Shown: in pieces, positions 45,396 to 56,542 of the stretch | How positions within the stretch are numbered: position 1 is the first letter of the stretch | Layout of the letters: each line of letters begins with the position of its first letter | Source: Xenophilus sp. Marseille-Q4582 | Lineage (GTDB): Bacteria; Pseudomonadota; Gammaproteobacteria; Burkholderiales; Burkholderiaceae_C | Length of the DNA: 64,000 bases | Assembly (NCBI RefSeq): GCF_916700565.1 | Contig: NZ_CAKAKO010000001.1 | Span: forward strand, 930,001-994,000 | Reading direction: 5' to 3' | Notes under the pieces: model-generated | The model's input: only the letters and a program-made list of their open reading frames with translations | The model's database searches: none | Told to the model about the DNA's origin: nothing | Made by a program: the position numbers and the translations under genes

Positions 45396-46652
45396 TCAGG
45401 CGCGGACCTTGAAGGCATCGGCGTACTTGGCGGGGTCCTTGCCGTCCCACACCACACCGTCGATCAGCTTGCTGCTGCGCATGGCGCTGGCCGGCACCGG
45501 CGTCTTGGTGGCCGCAGCGGCCTGCTTGTAGAGGTCGATGCGGTTGATGGCCGTGGCCACCTTCAGGTAGTCCGGGTGTTCCTTGAGCAGGCCCCAGCGC
45601 TTGTGCTGCGTGAGGAACCACATGCCGTCCGAGAGATAGGGGAAGGAGGCCGCGCCGTCGTTGTAGAACTTCATGTGGTTGGGGTCGTCCCAGTTCCTGC
45701 CCAGGCCGTTGGTGTAGCGGCCCAGGATGCGCTGGTTGATGGCGTCCACGCTGGTGTTGACGTAGCTCTTCCCGGCAATGGTCTCGGCCATCTTGTTCTT
45801 GTTCGTGAGGCCGGCGTCGATCCACTTGCCGGCTTCGAGGATCGCGGCCGTCACGGCGCGCGCCGTGTTCGGGTACTTGTCGGCAAAGTCGGCCGTGGTG
45901 CCCAGCACCTTCTCCGGGTGGTCCCTCCAGATGTCCTGGGTGGTCACGGCCGTGATGCCGATGCCGTCCATGATGGCGCGCTGGCCCCAGGGCTCGCCCA
46001 CGCAGAAGCCGTCCATGTTGCCCACGCGCATGTTGGCCACCATCTGCGGCGGCGGCACCACGATGGCCTTGGCGTCCTTCAGCGGGTGGATGCCGCTGGC
46101 GGCCAGCCAGTAGTACAGCCACATGGCGTGCGTGCCGGTGGGGAAGGTCTGGGCGAAGGTGTATTCGCGCTTCTCGGCCGCCATCAGCTTCGCCAGCGAG
46201 GGGCCGTCCACCGCGCCCTTGTCGGCCAGCTTCTTCGACAGCGTGATGGCCTGGCCGTTGTTGTTCAGGGTCATGAGCACGGCCATGTCCTTCTTCGGGC
46301 CGCCGATGCCCAGATGCACGCCGTACACGAGGCCGTAGAGCACGTGGGCGAAGTCCAGCTCGCCATTGACCAGCTTGTCGCGCACGCCGGCCCAGCTCGC
46401 TTCCTTGCTGGGCACGATCTTCACGCCGTACTTCCTGTCGATGCCCAGCACCGACGCCATCACCACGCTGGCGCAGTCGGTGAGCGGGATGAAGCCGATC
46501 TTCACCTCTTCCTTCTCGGGCTTGTCGGAGCCCTGGGCCCAGACGGCGGCGCGCAACGCGGGGTCGATGGCGAGGGCGCCGGCAGCGGCGGCCTGCAGCA
46601 CACGGCGGCGGCCCAGGCTGCGGGGGGCGGAGGAGCGGGAGGCATCGGTCAT
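45396..46652 (-). CDS. nrtA: Nitrate ABC transporter substrate-binding protein
   Basis: A 418-residue receptor of the NrtA/CmpA/NasF family. The N-terminus carries a twin-arginine signal (LGRRRVLQAAAAGALA). The mature protein has KIGFIPLTDCASVVMASVLG and the GEPWGQRA region typical of nitrate binders. It is the first gene of the assimilation operon; the ribosome-binding region is preceded by the leader with terminator and ANTAR-target hairpins. Confidence 0.93.
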   Translation of the reverse strand: MTDASRSSAPRSLGRRRVLQAAAAGALAIDPALRAAVWAQGSDKPEKEEVKIGFIPLTDCASVVMASVLGIDRKYGVKIVPSKEASWAGVRDKLVNGELDFAHVLYGLVYGVHLGIGGPKKDMAVLMTLNNNGQAITLSKKLADKGAVDGPSLAKLMAAEKREYTFAQTFPTGTHAMWLYYWLAASGIHPLKDAKAIVVPPPQMVANMRVGNMDGFCVGEPWGQRAIMDGIGITAVTTQDIWRDHPEKVLGTTADFADKYPNTARAVTAAILEAGKWIDAGLTNKNKMAETIAGKSYVNTSVDAINQRILGRYTNGLGRNWDDPNHMKFYNDGAASFPYLSDGMWFLTQHKRWGLLKEHPDYLKVATAINRIDLYKQAAAATKTPVPASAMRSSKLIDGVVWDGKDPAKYADAFKVRA

Positions 46653-46680
46653 GAAGGAACTCCGAAAGAATCGAGGGGCG

Positions 46681-46759
46681 ACAAACAAAAACAAAAAGGC
46701 GTCCTCGCCGCGCCGGCCCTGTCGCGTGCTGCGAACAGATGCCGGTGGGTGAGGACGCC
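46681..46759 (-). terminator. Regulated leader terminator of the nitrate operon
   Basis: On the minus strand a 9-bp stem GGCGTCCTC/GAGGACGCC encloses a 44-base loop that itself contains short GC pairings, followed by TTTTTGTTTTTGTTTG. It lies between the promoter and nrtA, so it must be read through for operon expression. Confidence 0.85.
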
Positions 46760-46776
46760 TTTGTCCTGGGTCGGCC

Positions 46777-46825
46777 GGCCGCCCCCGCCTTTGGGAGCGG
46801 CCTGCCTTCAGACCTTCGTCGGTCT
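46777..46825 (-). promoter_or_regulatory. Two-hairpin ANTAR (NasR) target in the leader RNA
   Basis: Hairpin 1 (46810-46825): 5-bp stem AGACC/GGTCT with hexaloop GACGAA. Hairpin 2 (46777-46802): 10-bp stem with hexaloop AAAGGC. The two are 7 bases apart. ANTAR targets are two hairpins with six-base loops having A at position 1 and G at position 4; hairpin 2 fits both, hairpin 1 keeps G4 but has G at position 1. The terminator follows immediately. Confidence 0.78.
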
Positions 46826-46838
46826 CTGCCAGCGATGC

Positions 46839-46854
46839 AGCAAGCGCCGTGCCA
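46839..46854 (-). promoter_or_regulatory. Sigma54 promoter of the nitrate operon
   Basis: Minus-strand TGGCACGGCGCTTGCT matches the TGGCAC-N5-TTGC consensus completely, with GG and GC correctly spaced. Transcription would begin about 12 bases downstream, placing hairpin 1 at the very 5' end of the RNA, as in Klebsiella nasF. Confidence 0.85.
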
Positions 46855-46990
46855 TGTCTGCCTGCACGGCCGTGGCCGCCGCCGCTGGCGGGCGCTGGCG
46901 CGCGCAGCCCAGCGGGAATCCATGGGAAAGAGGGCGCCTCGCAAGGGCGGGGCGGCCCCACATGCGCGATCGCCAGCGGCCCCTGGGCAG

Positions 46991-47005
46991 GCACATCGTT
47001 TGTGC
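46991..47005. promoter_or_regulatory. NtrC-type enhancer site
   Basis: GCACATCGTTTGTGC has perfect GCAC-N7-GTGC half sites, the NtrC pattern. It is about 150 bp upstream of the sigma54 promoter. A looser GCAC-N9-GTGC arrangement adjoins it at 47008-47024. Confidence 0.7.
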
Positions 47006-47043
47006 GCCGCACCAGTTTGGCGTGCCGCCGCGCACGCCGGCGT

Positions 47044-48306
47044 TCAGCGCGGCGCGGTGCCCAGGGGCAGGAAGTCGGCCATCGCCAGCACCGATTCGGC
47101 CACATCCACCAGGCGGCGGTTCTGGTTCATCGCGGTCTGGCGCAGCATCTTGTGCGCCTCTTCCTCGCTGAGCTGGCGGTGCGCCATCAGCAACCCCTTG
47201 GCGCGCTCCACCACCTTGCGCTCGTTGAGCGTGGCGCGCACCTGCTGCAGCTCGTCGCTCATGGCCTGCAGGCGGCGCGACTGTTCCTGCACCATCTGCA
47301 GCACCGAACGGTCGAGCTGGCGGCCGTAGGTGGGCGTGGACGCAGAGGGGGGCGGCCCGCTGGCGTCGGCTTCGGCGAAGAAGTCGCCGGCCTGCACGGC
47401 CTGCGCCTCGAGCGCTTCGTCGCGCTGCAGTTCGGCGCGGGCCTGGGTCATCTTGCGGCCGCACAGGGCGCGCAGCTCCTCGGCCAGTTCCTCCTCGATC
47501 GCCTGCATGGCGTCGATGCGCTGCGAGCAGACTTCAAACCAGGACGGGCCGAGCTCCGCGTCCAGCACCGTGCCGGCCGGCGAGGCGCAGGCGATGCGGC
47601 GCAGCCGCTCCAGCTCGGCCAGCGGCGCCGTGGCCTGGCTGCGCTGCCAGCGGCTGCCCAGGGCTTCGTTGCTGAAGTCGCGGAACACGCCGAAGCAGCG
47701 CTCCTGCGATTCGATCAGGTGCAGCCAGTGCTGGCGCTGGGCATCGCTGTTGCCGCCGCGCAGGAAGGCGGCGGCGCCGAAGGCCCGTTCCTGCCCCGCG
47801 AATTCCTTGCCCTGCATGAAGTTGAACTGCGCCACCAGCCAGCGCGAGATGTCGGGGTCGGTCGCGCCGTCGGCGGCTTCGAAGACCACGGCCAGCAGGC
47901 CGGCCAGCAGGCGCGCGAAGGCGGCGGTGGCGAGTTCGGGGCTGAGCTGCAGCGCCTGCGCGCGCGCGCGCAGCGCGGGCAGGGCATCCAGGCCCTGCAG
48001 CACATAGGCCACGCGCGGAAACAGGCGCGCGCCGCCCGCCAGGCGGCGCGGATCGCTGACCAGCGGATCGAGGGCGGCGCGCACCTGCGCCTCCTGCCGC
48101 CGGCTTTCGGCGATCTGCCGGACGCGCTCGGCCGCATAGCGCTGGCCGCCGGAACCCAGGAAGACGTTGGTCAGGCCGCGTTCGCGCTGCAGCGCATGCA
48201 CCAGCCGGCCGACGGTGGCCACCAGCTCGCTGGTGCGCGCGAGCTGGTCCAGCTCGTCGATCTCGCAACGGCGGGCCGCAATCAGGAAGCCAAGGCTGGA
48301 GGTCAT
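47044..48306 (-). CDS. nasR: Nitrate-responsive antiterminator, NIT + ANTAR domains
   Basis: A 420-residue cytoplasmic regulator. Residues about 30-290 form a NIT (nitrate/nitrite-sensing) domain, with the [20 protein letters not shown] start typical of the family. The C-terminus (about 340-405) is an ANTAR RNA-binding domain: [20 protein letters not shown]-like helix, [21 protein letters not shown], and [15 protein letters not shown]. Nitrate binding lets NasR bind the leader hairpins and prevent termination. It lies just upstream of its presumed target leader, on the same strand. Confidence 0.93.
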   Translation of the reverse strand: MTSSLGFLIAARRCEIDELDQLARTSELVATVGRLVHALQRERGLTNVFLGSGGQRYAAERVRQIAESRRQEAQVRAALDPLVSDPRRLAGGARLFPRVAYVLQGLDALPALRARAQALQLSPELATAAFARLLAGLLAVVFEAADGATDPDISRWLVAQFNFMQGKEFAGQERAFGAAAFLRGGNSDAQRQHWLHLIESQERCFGVFRDFSNEALGSRWQRSQATAPLAELERLRRIACASPAGTVLDAELGPSWFEVCSQRIDAMQAIEEELAEELRALCGRKMTQARAELQRDEALEAQAVQAGDFFAEADASGPPPSASTPTYGRQLDRSVLQMVQEQSRRLQAMSDELQQVRATLNERKVVERAKGLLMAHRQLSEEEAHKMLRQTAMNQNRRLVDVAESVLAMADFLPLGTAPR

Positions 48307-48402
48307 CGGGGGAAAACGGGCGCTGCGGGCAAAGGGGGCGCCTGGGCCGCCGCAATTTCCGTGCCGCGGCAGGGAGCAGGGGCCGGCCCCTACACTCGGA
48401 CG

Positions 48403-49446
48403 ATGCGAATCCTGGGCATCGAATCCTCCTGCGACGAAACCGGCGTGGCGCTGGTGGAAAGCGACGGCAGCGGGGCCTTGCCGCGCCTGCTGGCGCATGC
48501 CCTGCACAGCCAGATCAGCATGCACCAAGCCTATGGCGGCGTGGTGCCCGAGCTGGCCAGCCGCGACCACATCCGCCGCGTGCTGCCGCTCACGCAGGCC
48601 GTGCTCGCCGAGGCGAAGCTGGCGCGCGAGGCCATCGACGTGGTGGCCTTCACGCGCGGCCCGGGGCTGGCCGGGGCGCTGCTGGTGGGGGCCGGCGTGG
48701 CCTGCGCGCTGGGCGCGGCGCTGGGCAAGCCCGTGCTGGGCGTGCATCACCTCGAGGGCCATCTGCTTTCGCCTTTCCTGAGTGCCGACGCGCCCGAGTT
48801 CCCCTTCGTGGCGCTGCTGGTGTCGGGCGGCCACACGCAGCTCATGCGCGTGGAAGGCGTGGGCCGCTACGAGCTGCTGGGCGAGACCATCGACGACGCG
48901 GCCGGCGAGGCCTTCGACAAGAGCGCCAAGCTCATGGGCCTGCCATACCCGGGCGGCCCCTGGCTGGCCCAACTGGCCGAGGGCGGCGACGCGCAGGCCT
49001 TCAGGCTGCCGCGTCCGCTGCTGCACAGCGGCGACCTCGACTTCTCCTTCGCCGGCCTGAAGACGGCCGTGCTGACACAGGCGAAGAAGCTGGGTGACGA
49101 ACTGGAGGCGCGCAAGGCCGACCTGGCCGCGTCCACCCAGGCGGCGATCGTCGAAGTGCTGCTGCGCAAATCGCTCAGCGCGCTGGACGGCACGGGACTC
49201 AAGCGCCTGGTGGTGGCGGGCGGCGTGGGGGCCAACCGGCAACTGCGCGCGCAGCTCGACGCGGCCTGTGCGCGCCGCGGGGTGCGCGTGCACTACCCGG
49301 AACTGCACCTGTGCACCGACAACGGCGCCATGATCGCCATGGCCGCCGCCATGCGCCTGCAGGCCGGGCTGGAAGCCGCGCAGCCGCGCTATGCCTTCGA
49401 CGTGCGGCCGCGCTGGCCGCTGGACGCCCTGGCCGTCGGTGCCTGA
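48403..49446 (+). CDS. tsaD: tRNA N6-adenosine threonylcarbamoyltransferase
   Basis: A 347-residue enzyme of the Kae1/Qri7/YgjD family that, with TsaB and TsaE, installs t6A37 in ANN-decoding tRNAs. It has [14 protein letters not shown] near the N-terminus, the metal-binding [15 protein letters not shown] and [10 protein letters not shown]. It is divergent from nasR (96 bases apart), and its ribosome-binding site is weak. Confidence 0.95.
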   Translation: MRILGIESSCDETGVALVESDGSGALPRLLAHALHSQISMHQAYGGVVPELASRDHIRRVLPLTQAVLAEAKLAREAIDVVAFTRGPGLAGALLVGAGVACALGAALGKPVLGVHHLEGHLLSPFLSADAPEFPFVALLVSGGHTQLMRVEGVGRYELLGETIDDAAGEAFDKSAKLMGLPYPGGPWLAQLAEGGDAQAFRLPRPLLHSGDLDFSFAGLKTAVLTQAKKLGDELEARKADLAASTQAAIVEVLLRKSLSALDGTGLKRLVVAGGVGANRQLRAQLDAACARRGVRVHYPELHLCTDNGAMIAMAAAMRLQAGLEAAQPRYAFDVRPRWPLDALAVGA

Positions 49447-49591
49447 GCACGCGCGTGAACCGCCTTCTCCCGAGCCGGCGCGCGTAGCGAAGCCCCAGGG
49501 CATCCAAGGGGCCGGCTCTGCCGGACCGTCGGGTGCGCCCCCTTTGGGAGCCCGAGGGGCACGCCGCGAAGCGGCCCCCGGGGGTTGCTTT

Positions 49592-50785
49592 CTAGAGTTC
49601 TTCCACGCGGCGCGGCGGGTAGCTGTCCCAGGCCTGGCAGCCGGGGCAGTGCCAGAAATGCTGGTGCGCCTCGAAGCCGCAGGCCGCGCAGCGGTAGCGC
49701 AGCAGCGGGCGGGCCGCCTGGTCCAGCGCGCGCTGCACCGGCGCGTGCGTGCGGTCGTCGTCCGAGAATTTTTCCTGGCTGAGCCAGCGCGAGGCGGCGA
49801 CCAGCGAGGCGGGCTGGTGCTGCAGATGGCGCAGGTAGCCGTGGCGGGGGGGTGTCCCGGCGGTCGAGGCGGCCGATTCCTCACTCGCTTCCTCATCGGG
49901 GCCGCTGCCCAGCGCCATCAGCGCCTCCAGCACGTCGATGGAGGGCGACTGGGCGTAGCGCGCGCGCAGCAGGGCGCGCGCCTCGTCCGTGCGCCGCGCG
50001 CCCTGGGCCGCCTGCTGCAGTTGCGCGGCATAGAGCGGCAGCGCCATGGGCGCGACCTCGCTGAGGCGGCGCAGCGTCTCGTAGGCGGCGGCCGAGTCGC
50101 CTGCGCGCAGCTGCAGCGCAGCCAGATCGATGGCCGGCCGGGGCGCTTCCGGCGCCAGTTCGCACGCCTGTTTCAGCAGCGCCAGGGCCTGTTCGGCCGC
50201 GCCCTGGCTGCTGTGCTCGAGCGCCTGCTCGCACAGGTGGTGGGCACGCCGCGTGGCGTAGCTGGCCTGGCCGGCGGCGTCCAGCTTCTGCGCCACGGCT
50301 TCGGCCTGCGCCCACTCGCGCGAGCGCTCGTAGATGGCCAGCAGCGCGAGCCGGGCCTCGTTCTCGAACTTCGTGCCCTCCAGCTTCTGCAGCGCGGCCT
50401 CGGCGCGGTCCAGCAGGCCGGCGCTCAGGAAGTCCTGCGCCAGCGCATGCTGGGCGCGCTCGCGGTCGGCGCGGCTCAGGTCGCCACGCGAGAGCAGGTG
50501 TTCGTGCACGCGCACGGCGCGCTGGTATTCGCCGCGGCGGCGGAACAGGTTGCCCAGCGCGAAATGCAGCTCCTGCGTGTCGGGGTCGTTCTGCACCGCC
50601 TCGATGAAGGCATCGATGGCTTGGTCCTGCTGTTCGTTGAGCAGGTAGTTGAGGCCGCGGAAATAGGCTTTGGGCGCTTGCCGGTTCTCCAGCCGCAGCT
50701 GGCGCAGGTCCAGGCGCGAGGCCAGCCAGCCCAGCACGAAGGCGGCCGGAAAGCCCAGCAGCAGCCAGCTCAGGTCAAAGTCCAT
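49592..50785 (-). CDS. lapB: Lipopolysaccharide assembly protein LapB (YciM)
   Basis: A 397-residue protein with one N-terminal transmembrane helix (about 5-22), a TPR array and a C-terminal rubredoxin-type zinc site (CAACGFEAHQHFWHCPGC). LapB works with FtsH and LapC (YejM) to control LpxC turnover and thus LPS synthesis. A linker of about 50 residues (GSGPDEEASEES...) separates TPRs and zinc domain. The gene overlaps lapA by 11 bases. Confidence 0.92.
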   Translation of the reverse strand: MDFDLSWLLLGFPAAFVLGWLASRLDLRQLRLENRQAPKAYFRGLNYLLNEQQDQAIDAFIEAVQNDPDTQELHFALGNLFRRRGEYQRAVRVHEHLLSRGDLSRADRERAQHALAQDFLSAGLLDRAEAALQKLEGTKFENEARLALLAIYERSREWAQAEAVAQKLDAAGQASYATRRAHHLCEQALEHSSQGAAEQALALLKQACELAPEAPRPAIDLAALQLRAGDSAAAYETLRRLSEVAPMALPLYAAQLQQAAQGARRTDEARALLRARYAQSPSIDVLEALMALGSGPDEEASEESAASTAGTPPRHGYLRHLQHQPASLVAASRWLSQEKFSDDDRTHAPVQRALDQAARPLLRYRCAACGFEAHQHFWHCPGCQAWDSYPPRRVEEL

Positions 50786-51101
50786 GGTGGCGCGCGATGG
50801 TGGGTTCCTGGACGGCCGGCACCGGGGCCGGCGTGGCGGGCACGGCGGCGGGTACGGCCTGCGCGCCAGCGGCAGCCTGCGCCTGCTGGGCGGCCTGGCG
50901 GCTGCGCCACCACAGCGGCAGCATGCCCAGCACGCCCACCGTCATGCCGCCAGCGAAAGCGGCCAGCACCACCAGCACCAGCGGCGCGCGCCAGTAGGTG
51001 CCAAAGAAGAAGTTCACCGTCGCGTCCTGCTGGTTGTTCAGCGCGAAGGCGAAGAGGGTAAAAAAAATGGCTGCCTTGAGCAGCCACAGGAAGTATTTCA
51101 T
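50775..51101 (-). CDS. lapA: Lipopolysaccharide assembly protein A (LapA)
   Basis: A 108-residue inner-membrane protein with two hydrophobic segments (about 5-22 and 40-62) and an Ala/Pro-rich tail. The NNQQDATVNFFFGTYWRAPL loop is typical of LapA domains. Position between ihfB and lapB is conserved in proteobacteria. Confidence 0.88.
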   Translation of the reverse strand: MKYFLWLLKAAIFFTLFAFALNNQQDATVNFFFGTYWRAPLVLVVLAAFAGGMTVGVLGMLPLWWRSRQAAQQAQAAAGAQAVPAAVPATPAPVPAVQEPTIARHHGL

Positions 51102-51186
51102 GCCGGTCCCGTGTGCCGGGACGATTCTAAGAAGGCCGCGCGGCGCGTTGCGGGGTGCCGCGGCGCCCCGGCGGCCGGGCACGGCG

Positions 51187-51513
51187 TCATTCGTCGCCGT
51201 CTTCGTCCAGGGCCGCCGCGGCGGCGGCGGCGCCTCGCCCATCCACCGCCTCGCGCAGGGCCTTGCCCGGCTTGAAGTGCGGCACGCGCTTTTCGGGGAT
51301 CTGCACGCTTTCGCCGGAGCGCGGGTTGCGGCCGATGCGCGGCGGGCGGCGATTGACCGAGAAGCTGCCGAAGCCCCGGATCTCGATGCGGTGGCCGCGC
51401 ACGAGGGCGTCGCTCATCGCGTCGAGCATGGTCTTCACGGCCGATTCCGCGTCCCGGTGCGTGAGCTGCGGGAAGCGGGCGGCCAGTTCTTCAACAAGGT
51501 CGGAGCGGGTCAT
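51187..51513 (-). CDS. ihfB: Integration host factor subunit beta
   Basis: A 108-residue DNA-bending protein of the HU/IHF family: [20 protein letters not shown], the arm [23 protein letters not shown] in part, and an added Ala/Asp-rich tail (about 14 residues) beyond the usual 94. IHF assists sigma54 promoters by bending DNA, which is relevant for the nitrate operon. It follows rpsA, with a terminator between them. Confidence 0.95.
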   Translation of the reverse strand: MTRSDLVEELAARFPQLTHRDAESAVKTMLDAMSDALVRGHRIEIRGFGSFSVNRRPPRIGRNPRSGESVQIPEKRVPHFKPGKALREAVDGRGAAAAAAALDEDGDE

Positions 51514-51546
51514 GTGCCGATGCGGGAAGGAAGGCGGAAACAGACG

Positions 51547-51583
51547 AAAAAAAAGACAAGGTGGCCCGGAGGCCGACCCTGTC
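51547..51583 (-). terminator. Rho-independent terminator after rpsA
   Basis: On the minus strand a stem of GACAGGGTCGGCC with GGCCACCTTGTC and loop TCCG is followed by eight T. It lies between the rpsA stop and ihfB, so part of the transcripts should end here. Confidence 0.88.
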
Positions 51584-51596
51584 TTCGCGCAGCAGC

Positions 51597-53282
<1,686 letters not shown>

Positions 53283-53440
53283 GAGTGTTCCTGTTCCGTC
53301 CACCAGGTTTCCAGCTGCCCATGCAGGATCGCTCGCAGCTGTTTCTAGGACTGGGGGCGGTGGGTTGTGGGCTTGCGCCCGGGTTGCGGGTTGAACAACC
53401 GGCAGGCCGTGCGCTGACGCGCGAGGAGAACCTGCCGGGA

Positions 53441-53474
53441 CCAAGAAGGCCGCTGCACCGGGGGTGGAGCGGCC
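53441..53474 (-). terminator. Possible terminator after aroA-cmk
   Basis: On the minus strand AGCGGCC... i.e. a GGCCGCT/AGCGGCC stem with a 13-base loop is followed by TTCTTGG. The T run is poor, so read-through into rpsA is likely. Confidence 0.35.
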
Positions 53475-53481
53475 CGGCCTT

Positions 53482-55503
53482 TCAGCTGTCGCCGAAGGGC
53501 TGCACCTGCCGCCACCAGTTCAGCACCTGATCCACCGACTGATCGACGGTCTGATCGGAATTGTCCAGGAGGCGGGCATCCTCGGCCGGCTTCAAGGGCG
53601 CCACGCTGCGGGTCGAATCCCGTGCATCGCGCGCCTCCAGGTCGGCGCGAAGGTCGGCGATGTTAGCGCAAATTCCTTTGGAAATCAATTGCTTATGGCG
53701 GCGCTCGGCGCGATGCGCGGCGCTGGCCGTCAGGTAGACCTTGAGCGGGGCGTCGGGGAAGATCACCGTGCCCATGTCGCGCCCGTCGGCCACCAGGCCC
53801 GGCAGCTGGCGAAAGCCCTGCTGCAGCGCATGCAGCGCCTCGCGCACGGCTGGCAGCGCGGACACGCGGGAGGCGTCCATGCCGGCCTCTTCGGTGCGGA
53901 TGGCGTCGCTGATGTCCTCGCGTGCATCGCCTTCGCCCAGCCAGATGCGGCCGGCGTCGAAGCGCAGGGGCAGGTCGCGTGCCAGGGCGGCGATGGCGGC
54001 TTCGTGCGCGGGCTCGGGCCGCAGCCCGGCGCGGCGGGCGGCCAGGCCGGTCACGCGGTACAACGCGCCCGAGTCGAGGTAGTGGTAGCCCAGGCGGCGC
54101 GCCATCTCGGCCGCCAGCGTGCCCTTGCCCGAGGCCGTCGGGCCGTCCACGCAGATCACCGGCACCGAGGCCGGCTCGACCACCTCGAACAGCGTCTCGA
54201 AGTAATCGGGGAAGGTCTTGGCCACGCATTGGGGATCGAGGATGCGCACCGGAAGTCCGTCGGGATTCAGCGCGGCCAGCGAGAAACACATCGCCACGCG
54301 GTGGTCGTCGTAGGTGTGGATGGCGGCGCGGCGCCAGTGGCCGGCCGGCAGCGGATCGACGCGCAGGGAGTCCGGCCCCGCCTCGACCGTGGCGCCCAGC
54401 TTGCGCAGCTCGGCGGCCATGGCGTCGATGCGGTCGGTTTCCTTCACGCGCCAGCTCGCGATGTTGCGCAGGATGCTTGGGCCGTCGGCGTACAGCGCCA
54501 TCACGGCCAGCGTCATGGCGGCATCGGGGATGTGGTTGGCGTCGAGGTCGATGGCCTTGAGCGGCCAAGCGCCACGCCGCACCTGCAGCCAGTTGGGGCC
54601 GCTGTCCACCCGCGCGCCCATCTGCTGCGCGGCCTCGACGAAGCGGATGTCACCCTGGATGGAGGCGGCGCCCACCCCTTCGATGCGCACGCCGTCCTGG
54701 CCGGCGCGCGGCGCCGCCAGTGCGCCCAGCGCGATGAAGTAGCTGGCCGAGGAGGCATCGGCTTCCACGTGGATCTGGCCTGGCGACTGGTAGCGGCTGC
54801 CGGCGGGAATGGTGAAGCGCTGCCAGCCTTCGCGCTCCACGGCGATGCCGAAGCGCTCCAGCAGGTTCAGGGTGATCTCCACGTAGGGCTTGGAGATCAG
54901 CTCGCCCACGACGTCGATCACCACCGGCCGCGTGGCGGCGGCCAGCGGCAGCGCCAGCAGCAGCGCGGTGAGGAACTGGCTGGACACGTCGCCGCGCACG
55001 CGGATGGGGGCATCGAGCTGCAGCTGCGTAGGCGCCACGGGGCGAATGCGCAACGGCGGGTAGCCCGGGTTGCCCAGGTACTCGACCTCGCAGCCCAGTT
55101 GCACCAGCGCGTCGACCAGGTCGCCGATGGGCCGTTCGTGCATGCGGGGCACGCCGCGCAGGTCGAATTCGCCGCCGAGCAGTGCCAGCGCGGCCGTGAG
55201 CGGACGCATGGCCGTGCCGGCATTGCCCAGGAAGAGGTCGGCCTGCCGCGTGCGCACCACGCCGCCCAGGCCCATCACCTCCAGCGTCTGGCCCTCGCGC
55301 CGCAGGCCGCAGCCCAGGGCGGCCAGCGCGTCCAGCATCACGCGCGTGTCGTCCGAGTCCAGCAGGTCATGGACCTGCGTCGTGCCCTCGGCCAGGGCCG
55401 CCAGCAGCAGCACGCGGTTGGAAATGCTCTTGGAGCCGGGCAGGTGCACCGTGCCGCCGGCGGCAAGCAGGGGCGGCAGATCGAGGAAAGGCGAGGCGTA
55501 CAT
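53482..55503 (-). CDS. aroA-cmk: Fused 3-phosphoshikimate 1-carboxyvinyltransferase / cytidylate kinase
   Basis: A 673-residue bifunctional protein. Residues 1-440 are EPSP synthase ([48 protein letters not shown]), the sixth shikimate step. From about residue 445 comes cytidylate kinase ([42 protein letters not shown]), which phosphorylates CMP/dCMP. The two are normally separate adjacent genes; the fusion is known in Comamonadaceae annotation. The start is 55503 ([10 protein letters not shown]) by family likeness; 55560 is an alternative, and neither has a strong ribosome-binding site. Confidence 0.93.
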   Translation of the reverse strand: MYASPFLDLPPLLAAGGTVHLPGSKSISNRVLLLAALAEGTTQVHDLLDSDDTRVMLDALAALGCGLRREGQTLEVMGLGGVVRTRQADLFLGNAGTAMRPLTAALALLGGEFDLRGVPRMHERPIGDLVDALVQLGCEVEYLGNPGYPPLRIRPVAPTQLQLDAPIRVRGDVSSQFLTALLLALPLAAATRPVVIDVVGELISKPYVEITLNLLERFGIAVEREGWQRFTIPAGSRYQSPGQIHVEADASSASYFIALGALAAPRAGQDGVRIEGVGAASIQGDIRFVEAAQQMGARVDSGPNWLQVRRGAWPLKAIDLDANHIPDAAMTLAVMALYADGPSILRNIASWRVKETDRIDAMAAELRKLGATVEAGPDSLRVDPLPAGHWRRAAIHTYDDHRVAMCFSLAALNPDGLPVRILDPQCVAKTFPDYFETLFEVVEPASVPVICVDGPTASGKGTLAAEMARRLGYHYLDSGALYRVTGLAARRAGLRPEPAHEAAIAALARDLPLRFDAGRIWLGEGDAREDISDAIRTEEAGMDASRVSALPAVREALHALQQGFRQLPGLVADGRDMGTVIFPDAPLKVYLTASAAHRAERRHKQLISKGICANIADLRADLEARDARDSTRSVAPLKPAEDARLLDNSDQTVDQSVDQVLNWWRQVQPFGDS

Positions 55504-55650
55504 GGCAAGGGGCGCCAGAGGGCGCGGACTCGAAACGACGGGGGCGAAGGAGGCTGGCATCCGGGGCCGATCCCCGGGACGTTCAGCTTCCGGCTCGGCG
55601 GCCGGGCGCGGCGCGGGCGCGCACCTGCGCCCCGGCGTCGCATCCAGCCC

Positions 55651-56538
55651 TCAATCTTCGGCACCGAGCGGCGTGTTGCCCGGGGCGGGCCACTGCAGGC
55701 GGGTCTGGCGCGCGGCGCTGATGGCGCGGTCCAGCGCGGCGCCGTCGCCCTGGGCGATCATCGCTTCCATCTGCAGCAGGGTGTTGCGAAACAGCTGCGA
55801 CTGGCGCAGCACCTGCTCGCCATTGGCCAGCAGGATGTCGCGCCACACGGCCGGGTCGCCGCCCGCGATGCGCGTGAAGTCGCGAAAGCCCGGGCCGGCC
55901 AGCTCCAGGAAGCGCTGCCCCTCGGGCTGGGCCGCCATGGCGTTGACGAAGGCGAAGGCCAGCAGGTGCGGCACGTGGCTCACGGCCGCGAAGGCGGCGT
56001 CGTGCGCGTCGTGCGGCATGGTCACTACCTGCGCGCCCACCTGGGCCCACAGCTGCGCGGCCTGCTGGTGGTAGCTGCGGCGCGTGGCTTTCACGGGCGT
56101 GAGGATCACCTTGCGCTGATGGAACAGCGTGGCTTCGGCATGCTCGACGCCCGACACTTCCTTGCCCGCGATCGGGTGGGCCGGCACGAAATGGCTGAAC
56201 TTGTGCTGCAGCGCGCGTTCGGCCGCGGCGATGACGTCGCCCTTGGTGGAGCCGACGTCCATCACCAGCGCATGCGGCGCCAGGCCGTGGCGGATGGCGC
56301 GGAAGGTGGCTTCGCTCGCGCTCACGGGCACCGCCACCAGCACCAGGTCGGCGCCCGACACCGCCAGCAGCGCCGAAGGCGCGGCCACGTCGATCACGCC
56401 CAGCTGGCGTGCGCGTTCGGTGGTGGAGGGCGACTTGCTGTAGCCCACCACCCGCTTGACCAGGCGCGCGCGCTTGAGCGCCAGCGCGAAGGAGCCGCCG
56501 ATGAGGCCGCAGCCGATGAGACCGAGTTGCTCGAACAT
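55651..56538 (-). CDS. tyrA: Prephenate dehydrogenase
   Basis: A 295-residue NAD(P)-dependent enzyme converting prephenate to 4-hydroxyphenylpyruvate. Seen: FEQLGLIGCGLIGGSFALAL Rossmann start, MDVGSTKGDV, PAHPIAGKE and SHVPHLLAFA. Start 56538 follows GGAGG by four bases; that site is inside the last unit of the 87-bp tandem array. The frame stays open through the whole array up to 56772, so an N-terminally extended product is formally possible but unlikely. Confidence 0.93.
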   Translation of the reverse strand: MFEQLGLIGCGLIGGSFALALKRARLVKRVVGYSKSPSTTERARQLGVIDVAAPSALLAVSGADLVLVAVPVSASEATFRAIRHGLAPHALVMDVGSTKGDVIAAAERALQHKFSHFVPAHPIAGKEVSGVEHAEATLFHQRKVILTPVKATRRSYHQQAAQLWAQVGAQVVTMPHDAHDAAFAAVSHVPHLLAFAFVNAMAAQPEGQRFLELAGPGFRDFTRIAGGDPAVWRDILLANGEQVLRQSQLFRNTLLQMEAMIAQGDGAALDRAISAARQTRLQWPAPGNTPLGAED

Positions 56539-56542
56539 CAGG

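Larger units (their letters stand above)
46653..47043. other. Control region of the nitrate assimilation operon
   Basis: This 391-bp gene-free stretch between nasR and nrtA holds, in minus-strand order, the NtrC-type site, sigma54 promoter, two hexaloop hairpins, terminator and nrtA ribosome-binding site (AGGAGTTCC-like region). The open frames that cross it are not credible genes. Confidence 0.8.

Noticed and set aside
47008-47024. Second NtrC site
   Set aside because: GCAC and GTGC are 9 bases apart instead of 7, so it was not listed as a separate site.
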